Positions 38,768-50,567 are shown, counted from the first letter of the stretch. The stretch is DNA of 64,000 bases from Azospirillum sp. 412522 (GCF_019805165.1 NZ_RWIJ01000001.1:1-64000); one strand, 5' to 3'. Numbers and translations are program-made. The notes: generated by a model from the letters alone, not told the origin.

Positions 38768-39709
38768 TCAGCGCCGCTTGGCCGCCGGGGTGCTGCCCAG
38801 CATGCTGCGCTGCGCCAGCATCGGGCGCGGCATCTGCCGGCCGCCCAGAACGCGGACCGGCACTGACTGTTCCTGACGGTGCTTGTCGAACTGGTCGAAG
38901 ATGCGCAGCAGCGCCTCCGCCGTGCCTTCGCCGTACTGGATGTCGGTGCGGGCACGGCCCAGTTCGGTGCGCAGCCCTTCGCGGAGCCGGCCGAACAGCG
39001 CGTCGAACAACGCCTGGAAATGCTCCTCGGCGAAGACGAAATGCCGGTCGCGCAGCTGGTCGGTCATCCGCCGGATGAAGGTCTGCCGCTGCTGGTGGAA
39101 CTGGCGGAAGCGCAGCATCACCCGGATGAAGGGCGTGTCGGCCAGCACCGCCAGCGTTTCCTCCCGGGCCAGCCGGTGCCAGACCTCGGTGTCCCGGTCG
39201 GTCCCCAGCCGGTTGAACAGGGCGATGGCGCTGGCGTTCATCGCCTCCCATTCCTTCTCGTAGAACAGGGCGGTCAGGGTCGATTGCAGGCCGGGGACGA
39301 TCACCTGGGGAAAGCTGGCGCCGGTGATCGGGTCCATGCTGTCGGGCAGGCTGGCGCGCAGGGCCGACACCATCAGGCGGGTGACGAAGTCGCGCCGGCG
39401 TCCGCCCGACTCGATCTGCGGAGGCTCCTCTCCCGCCGTGCCGCAACCGCCCCAGGAGGACGCGGTGGAGGATTTGGCAGAGCAGGATTTGGCGGCGCAG
39501 GTTTGGCAGATCGAGGCGAACAGCGGCAGCACCGCCGGCCAGTGCGCCATCATCAGGCCCATGGCGCGGGTGAACTCGTCGCGCGACAGGGCGCCCTTGG
39601 CGGTGAATTGCGGTTCCAGCGCCTCCTGAAAGGTGCTGACCAGAGCCTGCGCCGTGCGATGGTGCCGTTCGAACGGCGGCGGATCGGTGGTCGTCCTTTC
39701 GGCGGTCAT
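38768..39709 (-). CDS. Hypothetical protein with a central cysteine cluster, 313 aa
   Basis: Not recognised. It is a soluble helical protein with no signal peptide. Residues about 60-90 hold a cysteine cluster, CQTC-(4)-C then a GGCG further on, reminiscent of a metal site or of low-complexity sequence. The remainder is globular (SFPQVIVPGLQSTLTALFYE, FIRVMLRFRQFHQQRQTFIR). It starts at the ATG 39709 after a strong GGAAGGAGG; the upstream ATG at 39733 lacks such a site. A perfect CRP-like palindrome lies about 95 bp upstream, and the 14-bp tandem repeat lies after the stop. It precedes the DUF2336 gene on the same strand. Confidence 0.65.
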   Translation of the reverse strand: MTAERTTTDPPPFERHHRTAQALVSTFQEALEPQFTAKGALSRDEFTRAMGLMMAHWPAVLPLFASICQTCAAKSCSAKSSTASSWGGCGTAGEEPPQIESGGRRRDFVTRLMVSALRASLPDSMDPITGASFPQVIVPGLQSTLTALFYEKEWEAMNASAIALFNRLGTDRDTEVWHRLAREETLAVLADTPFIRVMLRFRQFHQQRQTFIRRMTDQLRDRHFVFAEEHFQALFDALFGRLREGLRTELGRARTDIQYGEGTAEALLRIFDQFDKHRQEQSVPVRVLGGRQMPRPMLAQRSMLGSTPAAKRR

Positions 39710-39803
39710 CCCTCGCCCTCCTTCCCGATGCATCCCAGCCGGCCCGCCCCATGGGCCGGCCGCGATTACCGAAGCAATTTATCAGGTATTTTATTGATCT
39801 TGG

Positions 39804-39821
39804 CTGTGACGGCCGTCACAG
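39804..39821. promoter_or_regulatory. CRP/FNR-superfamily-like binding palindrome
   Basis: CTGTGACGGCCGTCACAG is a perfect 18-bp palindrome that matches TGTGA-N6-TCACA exactly, the CRP core consensus. It lies about 95 bp upstream of the gene starting at 39709. The binding protein in this organism is unknown. Confidence 0.65.
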
Positions 39822-39847
39822 TGAGCGGACGGCGGCGCCGGGAAGGC

Positions 39848-39881
39848 AAAAAAAGGGCCGCGACCCATGCGGGCGCGGCCT
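39848..39881 (-). terminator. Strong terminator of a candidate small RNA
   Basis: Stem GGCCGCG-A-CCC/GGG-CGCGGCC (39856-39880) followed on the minus strand by seven T residues. The nearest upstream minus-strand gene, lysK, already has its own terminator at 40136-40162, so a separate transcript must end here. Confidence 0.8.
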
Positions 39882-40010
39882 TTAGTCTAGGGAGGAAACG
39901 CACTGCAAAATGCAGTAACGAGGCGGAGTTTAAGCCTCCGGCCCTGTTAGCGGTACCACGGTTTTCGAATTGGTGCGGTGCGATGACCGCATAACGCGGT
40001 ATGGAATAAC
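39848..40010 (-). ncRNA. Candidate small regulatory RNA, hairpin-rich with CCUCC motif
   Basis: The minus-strand transcript would fold into at least three hairpins before its terminator: ACCGC/GCGGT, GGAG/CTCC, and ACTGCA/TGCAGT. The single-stranded stretch between the last hairpin and the terminator is TTTCCTCCCT, a CCUCC motif that can pair with Shine-Dalgarno sequences, as in several alphaproteobacterial stress sRNAs. A loose sigma-32-like promoter (TTGGG-N16-CCATAC) lies at the upstream end. No reading frame of note is present. The 5' end is estimated. Confidence 0.5.
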
Positions 40011-40135
40011 GTTTGGTCTGCCCAACGGATGTGCTGAAAGGCAGATTTCTGCCTTTTCCACGGGCATTGGCTTGGTCGTGGGTCAGACGAACGATCGAAT
40101 GCGAAAATTACCGCGCATTTGAGTGTTCGCAAACG

Positions 40136-40162
40136 AAAAAGGGGGCGTCCACCGACGCCCCC
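40136..40162 (-). terminator. lysK terminator
   Basis: 9-bp stem GGGGGCGTC/GACGCCCCC followed on the minus strand by TTTTT, 25 bp after the lysK stop. Confidence 0.85.
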
Positions 40163-40186
40163 CGATTTTCCGGTATGCCGGGGCCG

Positions 40187-41755
40187 TCAGGCCGCCAGCT
40201 TCTCGCGGATCAGCGCCCTGGTCTCCTCGATGCCGTAGAGCTGGATGAAGGAGCCCATGCGCGGGCCGGTGGTCTGGCCCAGCAGCACCTCGTAGAGGGC
40301 CTGGAACCAAGCCCGCAGTTCGGTGAAGCCGTGGGCCTTGCCAACCTCGAACACCTCGTTCTGGATGACGTCGGCGCGGGCGTCGGCCGGCAGGCTGTCG
40401 AGCTTGGCCAGCAGGTCCTGCAACGCCGCGCGCTCGGCATCGGTCGGCGCGCGGAACCGCTTGGTCGGCTTCACCTGATCCTGGTAGTAGCGCACGGAGT
40501 AGCCGACCATGCTGTCGAGGAACGGGCTGTTCTCCGGCGTGGCCTCGGGCGCGTAGCGGCGGATGAAGCCCCACATGGCGTCCTTGGTCTCGGCATTCGC
40601 CGCACCCGCCAGATTGAGCAGCAGGTTGAAGGACACGTCGGAGCGCACGGCGGGCGGCTTGCCGTTGTGGATGTGCCAGGCCGGGTTCTCCAGCTTCTTC
40701 GCCGGCTCCTCGCCATGGACCTTGTCGACGAAGGTCAGATACTCGTCGACGGCGCGCGGGATGACGTCGAAGTAGAGCCGCTTGGCCGACTTCGGCTTCT
40801 GGAACATGTAGAGGGCGAGGCTCTCCTGCGGGGCGTAGGCCAGCCATTCCTCCATGGTCAGGCCGTTGCCCTTCGACTTGGAGATCTTCTGGCCCTTGTC
40901 GTCGAGGAAGAGTTCATAGTTGAAGCCCTCCGGCGGGGTGCCGCCGAGGATTTTGCAGATCTTGCCGGCCAGCTCGGCCGACGGGATCAGGTCCTTGCCG
41001 TACATCTCGTAATCGACGCCGAGGCCGAACCAGCGCATGCCCCAGTCGGGCTTCCATTGCAGCTTCACATGGCCGCCGGTGACCGGCAGTTCCACCTTCT
41101 TGCCGTCCTCGTCCTCGAAGACGATGGTGCCGGCATCGACGTTGCGCTCCAGCATCGGCACCTGGAGGACCCGGCCGGTGGAGGGGGAGACCGGCAGGAA
41201 GGGGCTGTAGGTCGCCTGACGCTCGGCGCCGAGGGTGGGCAGCATCACCGCCATCACCTCGTCGTAATGGCGCAGGATGCCGAGCAGCGCCTCGTCGAAG
41301 CGGCCGGACTTGTACCAGTCGGTGGAGGACTGGAACTCGTACTCGAAGCCGAAGCTGTCGAGGAAGGCGCGCAGCCGGGCGTTGTTGTGGGCGCCGAAGC
41401 TGTCATGGGTGCCGAAGGGGTCGGGCACCTGGGTCAGCGGCTTGCCGAGGTTGGCCGCCACCATCTCCTTGTTGGGGATGTTGTCGGGGACCTTGCGCAG
41501 CCCGTCCATGTCGTCCGAGAAGCAGAACAGCTTGGTCGGAATGTCGCTCATGGTCTGGAAGGCGTGGCGCACCATGCTGGTGCGCGCCACCTCGCCGAAG
41601 GTGCCGAGATGCGGCAGGCCCGACGGACCGTAACCGGTCTCGAACAGGACATAGCCTTTGGCGGGCGGCGCTTTCGCGAAGCGCGCGACCAGTTTGCGCG
41701 CCTCCTCGAACGGCCATGCCTTCGCCTGCAACGCCAGATCCCGTTCGCCGGTCAT
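40187..41755 (-). CDS. lysK: Lysyl-tRNA synthetase, class I
   Basis: A 522-residue class I (archaeal-type) lysyl-tRNA synthetase, as found in alphaproteobacteria in place of the class II LysS. The HIGH-like motif is PHLG at 48-51 (in [15 protein letters not shown]) and the KMSKS-like motif KISKSKG at 290-296. It charges tRNA-Lys in the cytoplasm. Length fits the family. It has its own terminator and a plausible upstream -10 (TATCTG region); it is a single-gene transcript. Confidence 0.97.
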   Translation of the reverse strand: MTGERDLALQAKAWPFEEARKLVARFAKAPPAKGYVLFETGYGPSGLPHLGTFGEVARTSMVRHAFQTMSDIPTKLFCFSDDMDGLRKVPDNIPNKEMVAANLGKPLTQVPDPFGTHDSFGAHNNARLRAFLDSFGFEYEFQSSTDWYKSGRFDEALLGILRHYDEVMAVMLPTLGAERQATYSPFLPVSPSTGRVLQVPMLERNVDAGTIVFEDEDGKKVELPVTGGHVKLQWKPDWGMRWFGLGVDYEMYGKDLIPSAELAGKICKILGGTPPEGFNYELFLDDKGQKISKSKGNGLTMEEWLAYAPQESLALYMFQKPKSAKRLYFDVIPRAVDEYLTFVDKVHGEEPAKKLENPAWHIHNGKPPAVRSDVSFNLLLNLAGAANAETKDAMWGFIRRYAPEATPENSPFLDSMVGYSVRYYQDQVKPTKRFRAPTDAERAALQDLLAKLDSLPADARADVIQNEVFEVGKAHGFTELRAWFQALYEVLLGQTTGPRMGSFIQLYGIEETRALIREKLAA

Positions 41756-42004
41756 CGTCGGACCCTTTCGACACCAGATAGATAAAGTATGGGAATGAGG
41801 GCAAAGACCCTAGGGCCGGCCGGGCGTGGCGTCAACCGCGGGTATCTCCGGCTTGGATGTCCGACGTGGCTGTCCGGCGTGGCTGTCTGGTGGGGGATGT
41901 CTTTGGCGCTACTTGCGGCACCCTTTCGCCCGGTCCATCCTGCGCGCCCCGCAGGATCGGCCTTGCGGGCGTTGGCGGGGTTTTCCTATCGGGGTTTTTG
42001 GGCG

Positions 42005-42328
42005 ATGAGCTGGCTCTATCTGGTGGTGGCGATCCTGTTCGAGGTCGTCGGCACCTCGGCGATGAAGATGTCGGAGGGGATGACGCGGCTCGGCCCGGCG
42101 GCGGTCGTGGTGGTATGCTACGGCATCGCCTTCCTGCTGCTGTCGAAGGCGCTGCGCACCATGGAGGTCGGCATCGCCTACGCCATCTGGTCGGCGACGG
42201 GCACGGCGGCCATCGCCGCCATCGGCGTCTTCGTGTTCGGGGAATCGCTGACGGCGATGAAGGTGGTCGGCATCCTCCTGATCGTCGCCGGGGTGATCAG
42301 CCTGCACATGGCGAGCGGGCCGGCGTGA
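42005..42328 (+). CDS. Small multidrug resistance (SMR, EmrE-like) transporter
   Basis: A 107-residue inner-membrane protein with four helices, the SMR length. It starts MSWLYLVVAILFEVVGTSAM; the Glu in LFEVVGT is the essential proton/substrate residue (Glu14 of EmrE). GIAYAIWSATGTAAIAAIGV contains the conserved Trp and Gly of helix 3. This pattern fits the EmrE drug-exporting subgroup or a Gdx-like guanidinium exporter; the WSATGT segment favours EmrE-type. It works as an antiparallel dimer. The ATG at 42005 was chosen because it gives the standard N-terminus. Confidence 0.92.
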   Translation: MSWLYLVVAILFEVVGTSAMKMSEGMTRLGPAAVVVVCYGIAFLLLSKALRTMEVGIAYAIWSATGTAAIAAIGVFVFGESLTAMKVVGILLIVAGVISLHMASGPA

Positions 42329-42382
42329 CCGCAACTGGACGGCCTTGGGGCCGGACCTGGACAAACGGGAGGAAGAGACATC

Positions 42383-42865
42383 ATGACCGTTCCGACTGGT
42401 ACCGTTTTCGATCCGCGGCTCGACCTTGAACTGAAGCGCGAGGTTGCGGTTCCGCCGGCGCTGCTCTGGCGCGCCTGGACCGAGCCGGACCTGCTGATGA
42501 AGTGGTTCACGCCGGCCCCCTGGCGGACCACCGCCTGCGAGATCGACCTGAAGCCCGGCGGGCTGTTCCGCACGGTGATGGAGGGGCCGAACGGCGAGCG
42601 GAACGACAACATCGGCTGCTACCTCGCGGTGGAGCCGGAGAAGCTTCTGGTCTTCACCTCCGCCCTCGGGCCGGGCTACCGCCCCACCGGCAACAGCTTC
42701 CTCACCGCGTCCGTCAGCTTCGAACCGACGGCCGCGGGCACCCTCTACACCGCCGTCGCCCTGCACAAGGACGAGGCGGCGAGGACTCAGCACGAGGAGA
42801 TGGGCTTCCATCAGGGATGGAGCGCCGCGCTCGACCAGATGGTGGCGCTGGCGAAGACGATGTAA
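42383..42865 (+). CDS. SRPBCC/AHSA1-family protein
   Basis: A 160-residue protein of the START-like SRPBCC superfamily, AHSA1 branch. Characteristic segments: ELKREVAVPPALLWRAWTEP, DLLMKWFTPAPW, EIDLKPGGLFRTVMEGPNG, and the C-terminal HQGWSAALDQMVALAKTM. The fold has a deep hydrophobic cavity; members act as ligand binders or immunity-like proteins, and no specific role can be given. An AGGAAGAG ribosome site precedes the ATG at 42383. It is 54 bp downstream of the SMR gene and may be co-transcribed. Confidence 0.88.
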   Translation: MTVPTGTVFDPRLDLELKREVAVPPALLWRAWTEPDLLMKWFTPAPWRTTACEIDLKPGGLFRTVMEGPNGERNDNIGCYLAVEPEKLLVFTSALGPGYRPTGNSFLTASVSFEPTAAGTLYTAVALHKDEAARTQHEEMGFHQGWSAALDQMVALAKTM

Positions 42866-42880
42866 GGGGGCTTGGCCTTA

Positions 42881-45535
42881 CTACACCCCCACCTTGAACG
42901 GGTTCCCCTGCCGGGCGGCGCGCTCCACCGCCTCGGCGGGGCCGGGGCGGCCGAGATAATAGCCCTGGGCGACGTCGCAGCGCAGGGCGCGCAGGGTCTC
43001 CAGCGTCTCGGAATCCTCCACGCCCTCGGCCACGGCGGTCAGGTTCAGGCTGTGGGCCATCTGGATGACGGCGGCGGTGATCTTGGCGCTGTCGGGATTG
43101 CGGGTGAGGTCGGCGACGAAGCCGCGGTCGATCTTCAGCTTGTCCACCGCCAGACGGCCGATGTAGGACAGGTTCGAATAGCCGGTGCCGAAATCGTCGA
43201 TCGACACCTGCACCCCCATCGCCTTCAGCCGGCGCAGGTTCTCCATCACCAGTTCGGTGTTCTGGATCAGCATCGATTCGGTCAGCTCCAGCTCCAGCAG
43301 CAGCGGGTCGAGCCCGCTGTCGGCCAGCGCCCGCGTCACCGTGGGGACGAGGTCGCCGCGCTGAAGCTGCAGGGCCGACAGATTGACCGCCACCGACAGC
43401 GACAGCCCCCGGGCATGCCACTGCGCCGCCTGCCGGCAGGCCTCCGTCAGGACCCAGGCGCCGATCGGCACGATCAGGCCGCTGTCCTCGGCGATCGGGA
43501 TGAAGGCGCCGGGCGGGACCATGCCCTTTTCGGGGTGGTTCCAGCGCAGCAGCGCCTCGGCGCCCGTCACCGCGCCGGTCTCCAGGCTGATCTGCGGCTG
43601 GTAGTGGATCAGGAACTCCCCGCGCTCCAGCGCGCGGCGCAGGCCGCTGCGGGTGGAGAGGTGGGCCACCGCCTCGGCGTTCATCGCCTCGGCATAGAAG
43701 CGGTGGGTATCGCGGCCGGCCGCCTTGGCATGGTGCAGGGCGGTGTCGGCGTTCTTCAGCAGGGTGGCGAAGTCGTTGCCGTCGGCGGGGGCCAGCGCCA
43801 CGCCGGAGGACAGGGTGACGGTCAGCTCCTGCCCGCCGACCTGGAAGGGCTCGGCCATCGCCTCGTGCAGGGAGGCGACGGTCTCCACCACCGCGTCGAT
43901 GTCGGGCCGGCCGGACAGCAGCAGGATGAACTCGTCGCCGCCGCCGCGGCTGACCGTGTCGGTGTCGCGCACCGCCGCCTTCAGCCGCTCCGCCACCGCG
44001 CGCAGCAGGGCGTCGCCGACGGCGTGGCCGAGACTGTCGTTCACCGTCTTGAAGCGGTCGAGGCCGCAGGCGACCAGCGCCACCAGCCGGCCGTGACGCT
44101 CCGCCCGCGCCAGCGCCTGATCGGTGCGGTCCTGCAGCAGGACCCGGTTGGGCAGCAGGGTCAGCGCGTCGTGGCGCGCCAGATACTCCATGCGCTCCTG
44201 CGCCGCCTTGCGTTCGGTGATGTCGCGGATGAGAACCATCACCCGGCGGTCGCTGTCGCCGATGACGGCGCGCCGCATGCTGACCTCTCCCCAGAACAGG
44301 GTGCCGTCCAGCCGCCGGGCATGCCATTCGAGCAGCTGCGGTTCGCCGTCCGCCGCCTTGCGCCGCCAAGCCGCCGCCGCCGCCGCCGTGTAGGACGGCT
44401 CGCCGGAACTGAGCATCTCGACGTCGATGCCCGACAGCGGCATGTCGCCCACCCGGTACATCTCCCGCATCCGGCGGTTCACCTCCAGGATCGCGCCGCT
44501 GTCCAGATCATGGATGACGATGGCGTCGTTGACGTTGTCGAAGATGGTGCGGACGCGCTCCTCGCTGGCGGTCAGGGCGGCGACGGCGGCGCGCAGGTTC
44601 TCCGTCTTGCTTTCCACCTGCCGGCGCAGCAGCAGCACCCAGACCAGGGCGCCGATGCCGAGCACGGCCAGACCGGCCAGCAGCTTGACCAGCAGGTCCA
44701 TCGTCTGCGGGCTGACCATGCCGGTGAGGCGGCGGCCGACCCAGCGTTCCTCGACCGCCCTGCGCTCCTCCGGGGTGATGCGGGCGAAGCCGTCGGCGAT
44801 CAGGCGGTACAGTGCCGCCTCGCCCTTGCGGACCGCCCAGTGGAGTTCGCCGGTGTAGAGCGGCTCGGTGTAGCGGAAGCGGCCCTGCACCCCGCGCTTG
44901 GTCATGTAGTAGCGGGCGGACGGGTCGTCCATGCAGAAGACCCGGGTTTCCTGGTGCGAGGCGGCGTCGACCATCGCCTCGAAGCCGGGATAGCGCTGGA
45001 AGGCGGTGATGCCGTGGTCGGTCAGCCACTCGATGCAGAAATCGCCGTCCTTCACCCCGACCGTGAAGGCGCGCAGCGATTCCACCCCGGTGATGCCGCT
45101 GAGGTCGGCGCTGAACCAGATCGGCACGTCGACGCGGGCGTAGGGCTTGGAGAAATCGTAGAGCAGGTCGCGGGCGCTGTTGCGGAAGATGGTCTCGATG
45201 ACGTCGGCGTCGCCCTTGTCCATGGCCTGCCGGGCGAGGCCCCAGTCCAGCGGCATCATCCGCACCGGGATGCCGGTCTTCTGCGACCATAGCGCCCACA
45301 GGTCCTTCACGATGCCGACATGGCCGCCGTCCGGGGTGTGGAAGCTGTAGGGCGGGTAGTTGTTGTCCAGGGTCACCCGGATTTCGGCCGGCCGCGGACC
45401 GGGGTCCGGAACCCCTGCAACCGGAGCGGGAGCGTTGATCGCCACCGCCGGAGCGCCGGTCAGAAGGCACAGCAGCAGGACCGCCAGCATCCGCGTAACG
45501 GTGAGCCATGCGGTCGAACGCCGGTGGCGGCTCAT
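42881..45535 (-). CDS. Membrane GGDEF/EAL protein with periplasmic solute-binding and PAS domains
   Basis: An 884-residue cyclic-di-GMP signalling protein. A signal/anchor is followed by a periplasmic SBP_bac_3 domain (DNNYPPYSFHTPDGGHVGIV), a membrane helix around residue 280-300, a PAS domain (VRTIFDNVNDAIVIHD), a GGDEF domain with intact GGDEF at 532-536 and inhibitory site RDTD just upstream, and an EAL domain with EALLRW at 660 and later DDFGTGYSNLSYI. Both catalytic motifs look intact, so it may make and degrade cyclic di-GMP depending on a periplasmic ligand. The start at 45535 (MSRHRRST) was chosen before the hydrophobic segment. Stands alone. Confidence 0.93.
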   Translation of the reverse strand: MSRHRRSTAWLTVTRMLAVLLLCLLTGAPAVAINAPAPVAGVPDPGPRPAEIRVTLDNNYPPYSFHTPDGGHVGIVKDLWALWSQKTGIPVRMMPLDWGLARQAMDKGDADVIETIFRNSARDLLYDFSKPYARVDVPIWFSADLSGITGVESLRAFTVGVKDGDFCIEWLTDHGITAFQRYPGFEAMVDAASHQETRVFCMDDPSARYYMTKRGVQGRFRYTEPLYTGELHWAVRKGEAALYRLIADGFARITPEERRAVEERWVGRRLTGMVSPQTMDLLVKLLAGLAVLGIGALVWVLLLRRQVESKTENLRAAVAALTASEERVRTIFDNVNDAIVIHDLDSGAILEVNRRMREMYRVGDMPLSGIDVEMLSSGEPSYTAAAAAAWRRKAADGEPQLLEWHARRLDGTLFWGEVSMRRAVIGDSDRRVMVLIRDITERKAAQERMEYLARHDALTLLPNRVLLQDRTDQALARAERHGRLVALVACGLDRFKTVNDSLGHAVGDALLRAVAERLKAAVRDTDTVSRGGGDEFILLLSGRPDIDAVVETVASLHEAMAEPFQVGGQELTVTLSSGVALAPADGNDFATLLKNADTALHHAKAAGRDTHRFYAEAMNAEAVAHLSTRSGLRRALERGEFLIHYQPQISLETGAVTGAEALLRWNHPEKGMVPPGAFIPIAEDSGLIVPIGAWVLTEACRQAAQWHARGLSLSVAVNLSALQLQRGDLVPTVTRALADSGLDPLLLELELTESMLIQNTELVMENLRRLKAMGVQVSIDDFGTGYSNLSYIGRLAVDKLKIDRGFVADLTRNPDSAKITAAVIQMAHSLNLTAVAEGVEDSETLETLRALRCDVAQGYYLGRPGPAEAVERAARQGNPFKVGV

Positions 45536-45764
45536 GACGGCGTCCCGGTGGGGACGGGCGACGGACAGCGCTTGGCGGACATGGACATGGCCCTTGCCGA
45601 GGTCATGGACAGCGCAGGCGTGTGAGGCCATCGCCCTCCCACCGCCATCGCCAGCTTACCGGAAAGGGTAACTCGTTCGATGGCGAACGGCAACGAGGGG
45701 TTCTTTCGACTCTGTGACAAGCTCCCGCAGTAATGGAAAGCGGCTTGCCGGCGGCACGGAAGGA

Positions 45765-46256
45765 TCAGGGGATCCGGTCGGCGGAAGGGGGCCGGCCGAC
45801 GCCCCCGCCGCCTGTCCGCTCGCTTGTCTGGCCGTCTGTTTGGGCGCGGGGCTGAGCGCGCAGGGCGTCGCGGATTTCCTCCAGCAGCTGCTCCTGCCGC
45901 GGCGGGGTCTTGGGCGTTTCCTTGTGCAGGATGTGCAGCCGGTTGACCTGCCGGACGATCATGAACAGCGCGCCCGACACGATCAGGAAGTTGATGCAGG
46001 CGTTGATGAAGCGGCCGTAGTTGACGGTGGCCGCGCCCGCCGCCTCGGCGGCCTGGAGCGAGTCGTAGCGGCCGCCGGACAGGCTGAAGAAATAGTTGGA
46101 GAAATCGATGCCGCCCATGACCCAGCCGATCGGCGGCATCAGGATGTCCTTGACCAGGGAATTGACGATTCCCGTAAAGGCCGCACCGATGATGATGCCG
46201 ACCGCCAGCTCCACGACATTGCCGCGGCTGATGAATTTCTTGAACTCTTCGAGCAT
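45765..46256 (-). CDS. mscL: Large-conductance mechanosensitive channel
   Basis: A 163-residue inner-membrane channel that opens under membrane tension on osmotic down-shock. It starts MLEEFKKFISRGNVVELAVG at 46256, the invariant MscL opening, followed by GIIIGAAFTGIVNSLVKDI (helix 1) and a second helix INFLIVSGALFMIVRQV, then the cytoplasmic helix. The C-terminal tail (QTDGQTSERTGGGGVGRPP) is longer than usual and low-complexity. The frame extends upstream, but MLEEF is the conserved start. It follows secA on the same strand at 97 bp. Confidence 0.97.
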   Translation of the reverse strand: MLEEFKKFISRGNVVELAVGIIIGAAFTGIVNSLVKDILMPPIGWVMGGIDFSNYFFSLSGGRYDSLQAAEAAGAATVNYGRFINACINFLIVSGALFMIVRQVNRLHILHKETPKTPPRQEQLLEEIRDALRAQPRAQTDGQTSERTGGGGVGRPPSADRIP

Positions 46257-46352
46257 GGCGTCCCGCTTCTCCGTAGTGATGACGAGGAAACGGGACGGGG
46301 GCGGGTTGGTTTCATGAAGGGTGGGGCGCCGGCGGGCCCCGCCAAACAACCC

Positions 46353-49088
<2,736 letters not shown>

Positions 49089-49137
49089 GAAAACCTCGGG
49101 AGTAAAGCGGAATGTGGGCCAGCCTATCGACGGGTCT

Positions 49138-49166
49138 CACATAGGACTATGGCAAGGCGCTGTCAA
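49138..49166 (-). promoter_or_regulatory. Sigma-70-type secA promoter
   Basis: TTGACA, exactly 17 bp, TATGTG on the minus strand, about 50 bp before the secA start. The best minus-strand promoter match in the window. Confidence 0.75.
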
Positions 49167-49493
49167 CGAGACCGGGCCGGCGGGGGGCCCGTTGCGGCAT
49201 TTGCGCAGGGACCCGAGTGAGGGGCGCCATGACCGTTTGATGAATTCGCGTCCAGAATGCGCCGCGGCGGTTGGCTGCCGCCGGTCGGGGCTGGTATCCC
49301 CTGCGCAGGTGCACAGCTATAGGGTTGTTGGCACGGGGGGCCTTGCCCCGCGCGGCTCAGCCATGCTTAATCCCCTGCGGAATCGGGCGCGGAGCGGCGG
49401 ATGGCTCCGATGCCGCAGACCATGCGAAACGGGCGCCGGCCCATCGGCCGCCCATGTGTTGCGAAGCATCCGCCGGAAGGAAACAGACACACC
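49167..49493. other. Intergenic region between secA promoter and the parvulin gene
   Basis: 327 bp with no supportable gene. It is GC-rich with several short dyads but no feature that could be assigned. The leader of the parvulin gene is at its right end. Confidence 0.5.
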
Positions 49494-50459
49494 ATGGTTC
49501 AACGAGTGTTCCGCACCGCGCTCCTGTCGGTTGCCGCCTGCGGCATCGCGCTGGCCGCCCATGCCCAGACGCCGGCCCCCGCCACCCCGGCGCCGGCCGC
49601 TCCGGCCGCCGCCGCTCCGGCCACTCCCCCGGCCGCTCCGGCCGATCCGGTGGTCGCCCGAGTCAACGGCGAGGAACTGCACAAGTCGGACGTCACCCGC
49701 ATGGTCTCGCAGCTGCCGCCCCAGGTGCAGCAGATGCCGATCGAGATGATCTATCCGGCGGTGATCGACCAGCTGGTCAGCGGCAAGCTGGTCTCGTCGG
49801 CCGGCTACAAGGCCGGTCTGGCCGATTCGGCCGAGGTGAAGGACGAGATCAAGCGCGCCGAGGAGCGCGCGGTGCAGCGCGCCTACATCCAGAAGGAAAT
49901 CAAGGCCCGCGTCACGCCCGAGGCGCTGAACAAGGCCTATCAGGATTACCTGAAGGAGAACCCGGCGCAGGAGGAGGTCAAGGCCGCCCACATCCTGGTC
50001 GAGAAGGAAGACGAGGCCAAGGCCATCATCGCCCAGCTGAAGAAGGGCGGCGATTTCGCCAAGCTGGCCAAGGAGAAGTCCAAGGACGCCGCCGCGGCGG
50101 CCCAGGGCGGCGACCTCGGCTACTTCACCAAGGACGCGATGGTCGAGCCCTTCGCCAACGCCGCCTTCGCCATGAAGCCGGGCGAGATCAGCAAGGAGCC
50201 GGTCAAGACCCAGTTCGGCTATCACATCATCAAGGTCGAGGACAAGCGGACCCAGCCGCAGCCGACGCTTGAGGAAGTGAAGCCGCAGCTGGAGCAGACC
50301 CTGTCGAAGGACCTCGTCACCGCGCTGGTCGAAGAGCTTCGCGGCAAGGCGAAGATCGAGACCTTCCAGCTCGACGGCTCGCCGATGCCGAAGGAAGAGC
50401 CGGCCGCCGCTCCGGCCCCGGCCACCCCGGCCGCTCCGGCGGAACCGGCGAAGAAGTAA
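49494..50459 (+). CDS. Exported peptidyl-prolyl isomerase, parvulin type
   Basis: A 321-residue periplasmic foldase. MVQRVFRTALLSVAACGIAL ending in AHAQ is a Sec signal peptide. An Ala/Pro-rich linker follows (residues about 24-50), then a SurA_N-like helical region, and a parvulin domain from about VKAAHILVEKEDEAK to FGYHIIKVED, with the usual GGDLGYFTKDAMVEPFANAA. The C-terminus is another Ala/Pro stretch. It assists folding of exported proteins or outer-membrane proteins. A GGAAGGAAA ribosome site fixes the ATG at 49494. Divergent from secA. Confidence 0.93.
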   Translation: MVQRVFRTALLSVAACGIALAAHAQTPAPATPAPAAPAAAAPATPPAAPADPVVARVNGEELHKSDVTRMVSQLPPQVQQMPIEMIYPAVIDQLVSGKLVSSAGYKAGLADSAEVKDEIKRAEERAVQRAYIQKEIKARVTPEALNKAYQDYLKENPAQEEVKAAHILVEKEDEAKAIIAQLKKGGDFAKLAKEKSKDAAAAAQGGDLGYFTKDAMVEPFANAAFAMKPGEISKEPVKTQFGYHIIKVEDKRTQPQPTLEEVKPQLEQTLSKDLVTALVEELRGKAKIETFQLDGSPMPKEEPAAAPAPATPAAPAEPAKK

Positions 50460-50466
50460 GACGGAG

Positions 50467-50515
50467 GCGGACGGCCGCCTTCTCCCCTGCGAAACGGGGA
50501 GGGGCGGCCGTCCGC
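50467..50515 (+). terminator. Hairpin after the parvulin gene
   Basis: A perfect 13-bp stem GCGGACGGCCGCC/GGCGGCCGTCCGC encloses a second stem CTCCCC/GGGGAG. It lies 8 bp after the stop. The T-tract is poor (ATCTTCTGCC), so efficiency is uncertain. Confidence 0.6.
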
Positions 50516-50567
50516 ATCTTCTGCCCCTTTACGCCACCACCACTCCCCCACCACGGGAATCCTCTCC

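Noticed and set aside
41860..41885. Two 13-bp repeats TCCGACGTGGCTG/TCCGGCGTGGCTG
   Set aside because: Only two imperfect copies in a GC-rich spacer; not above chance expectation by eye.
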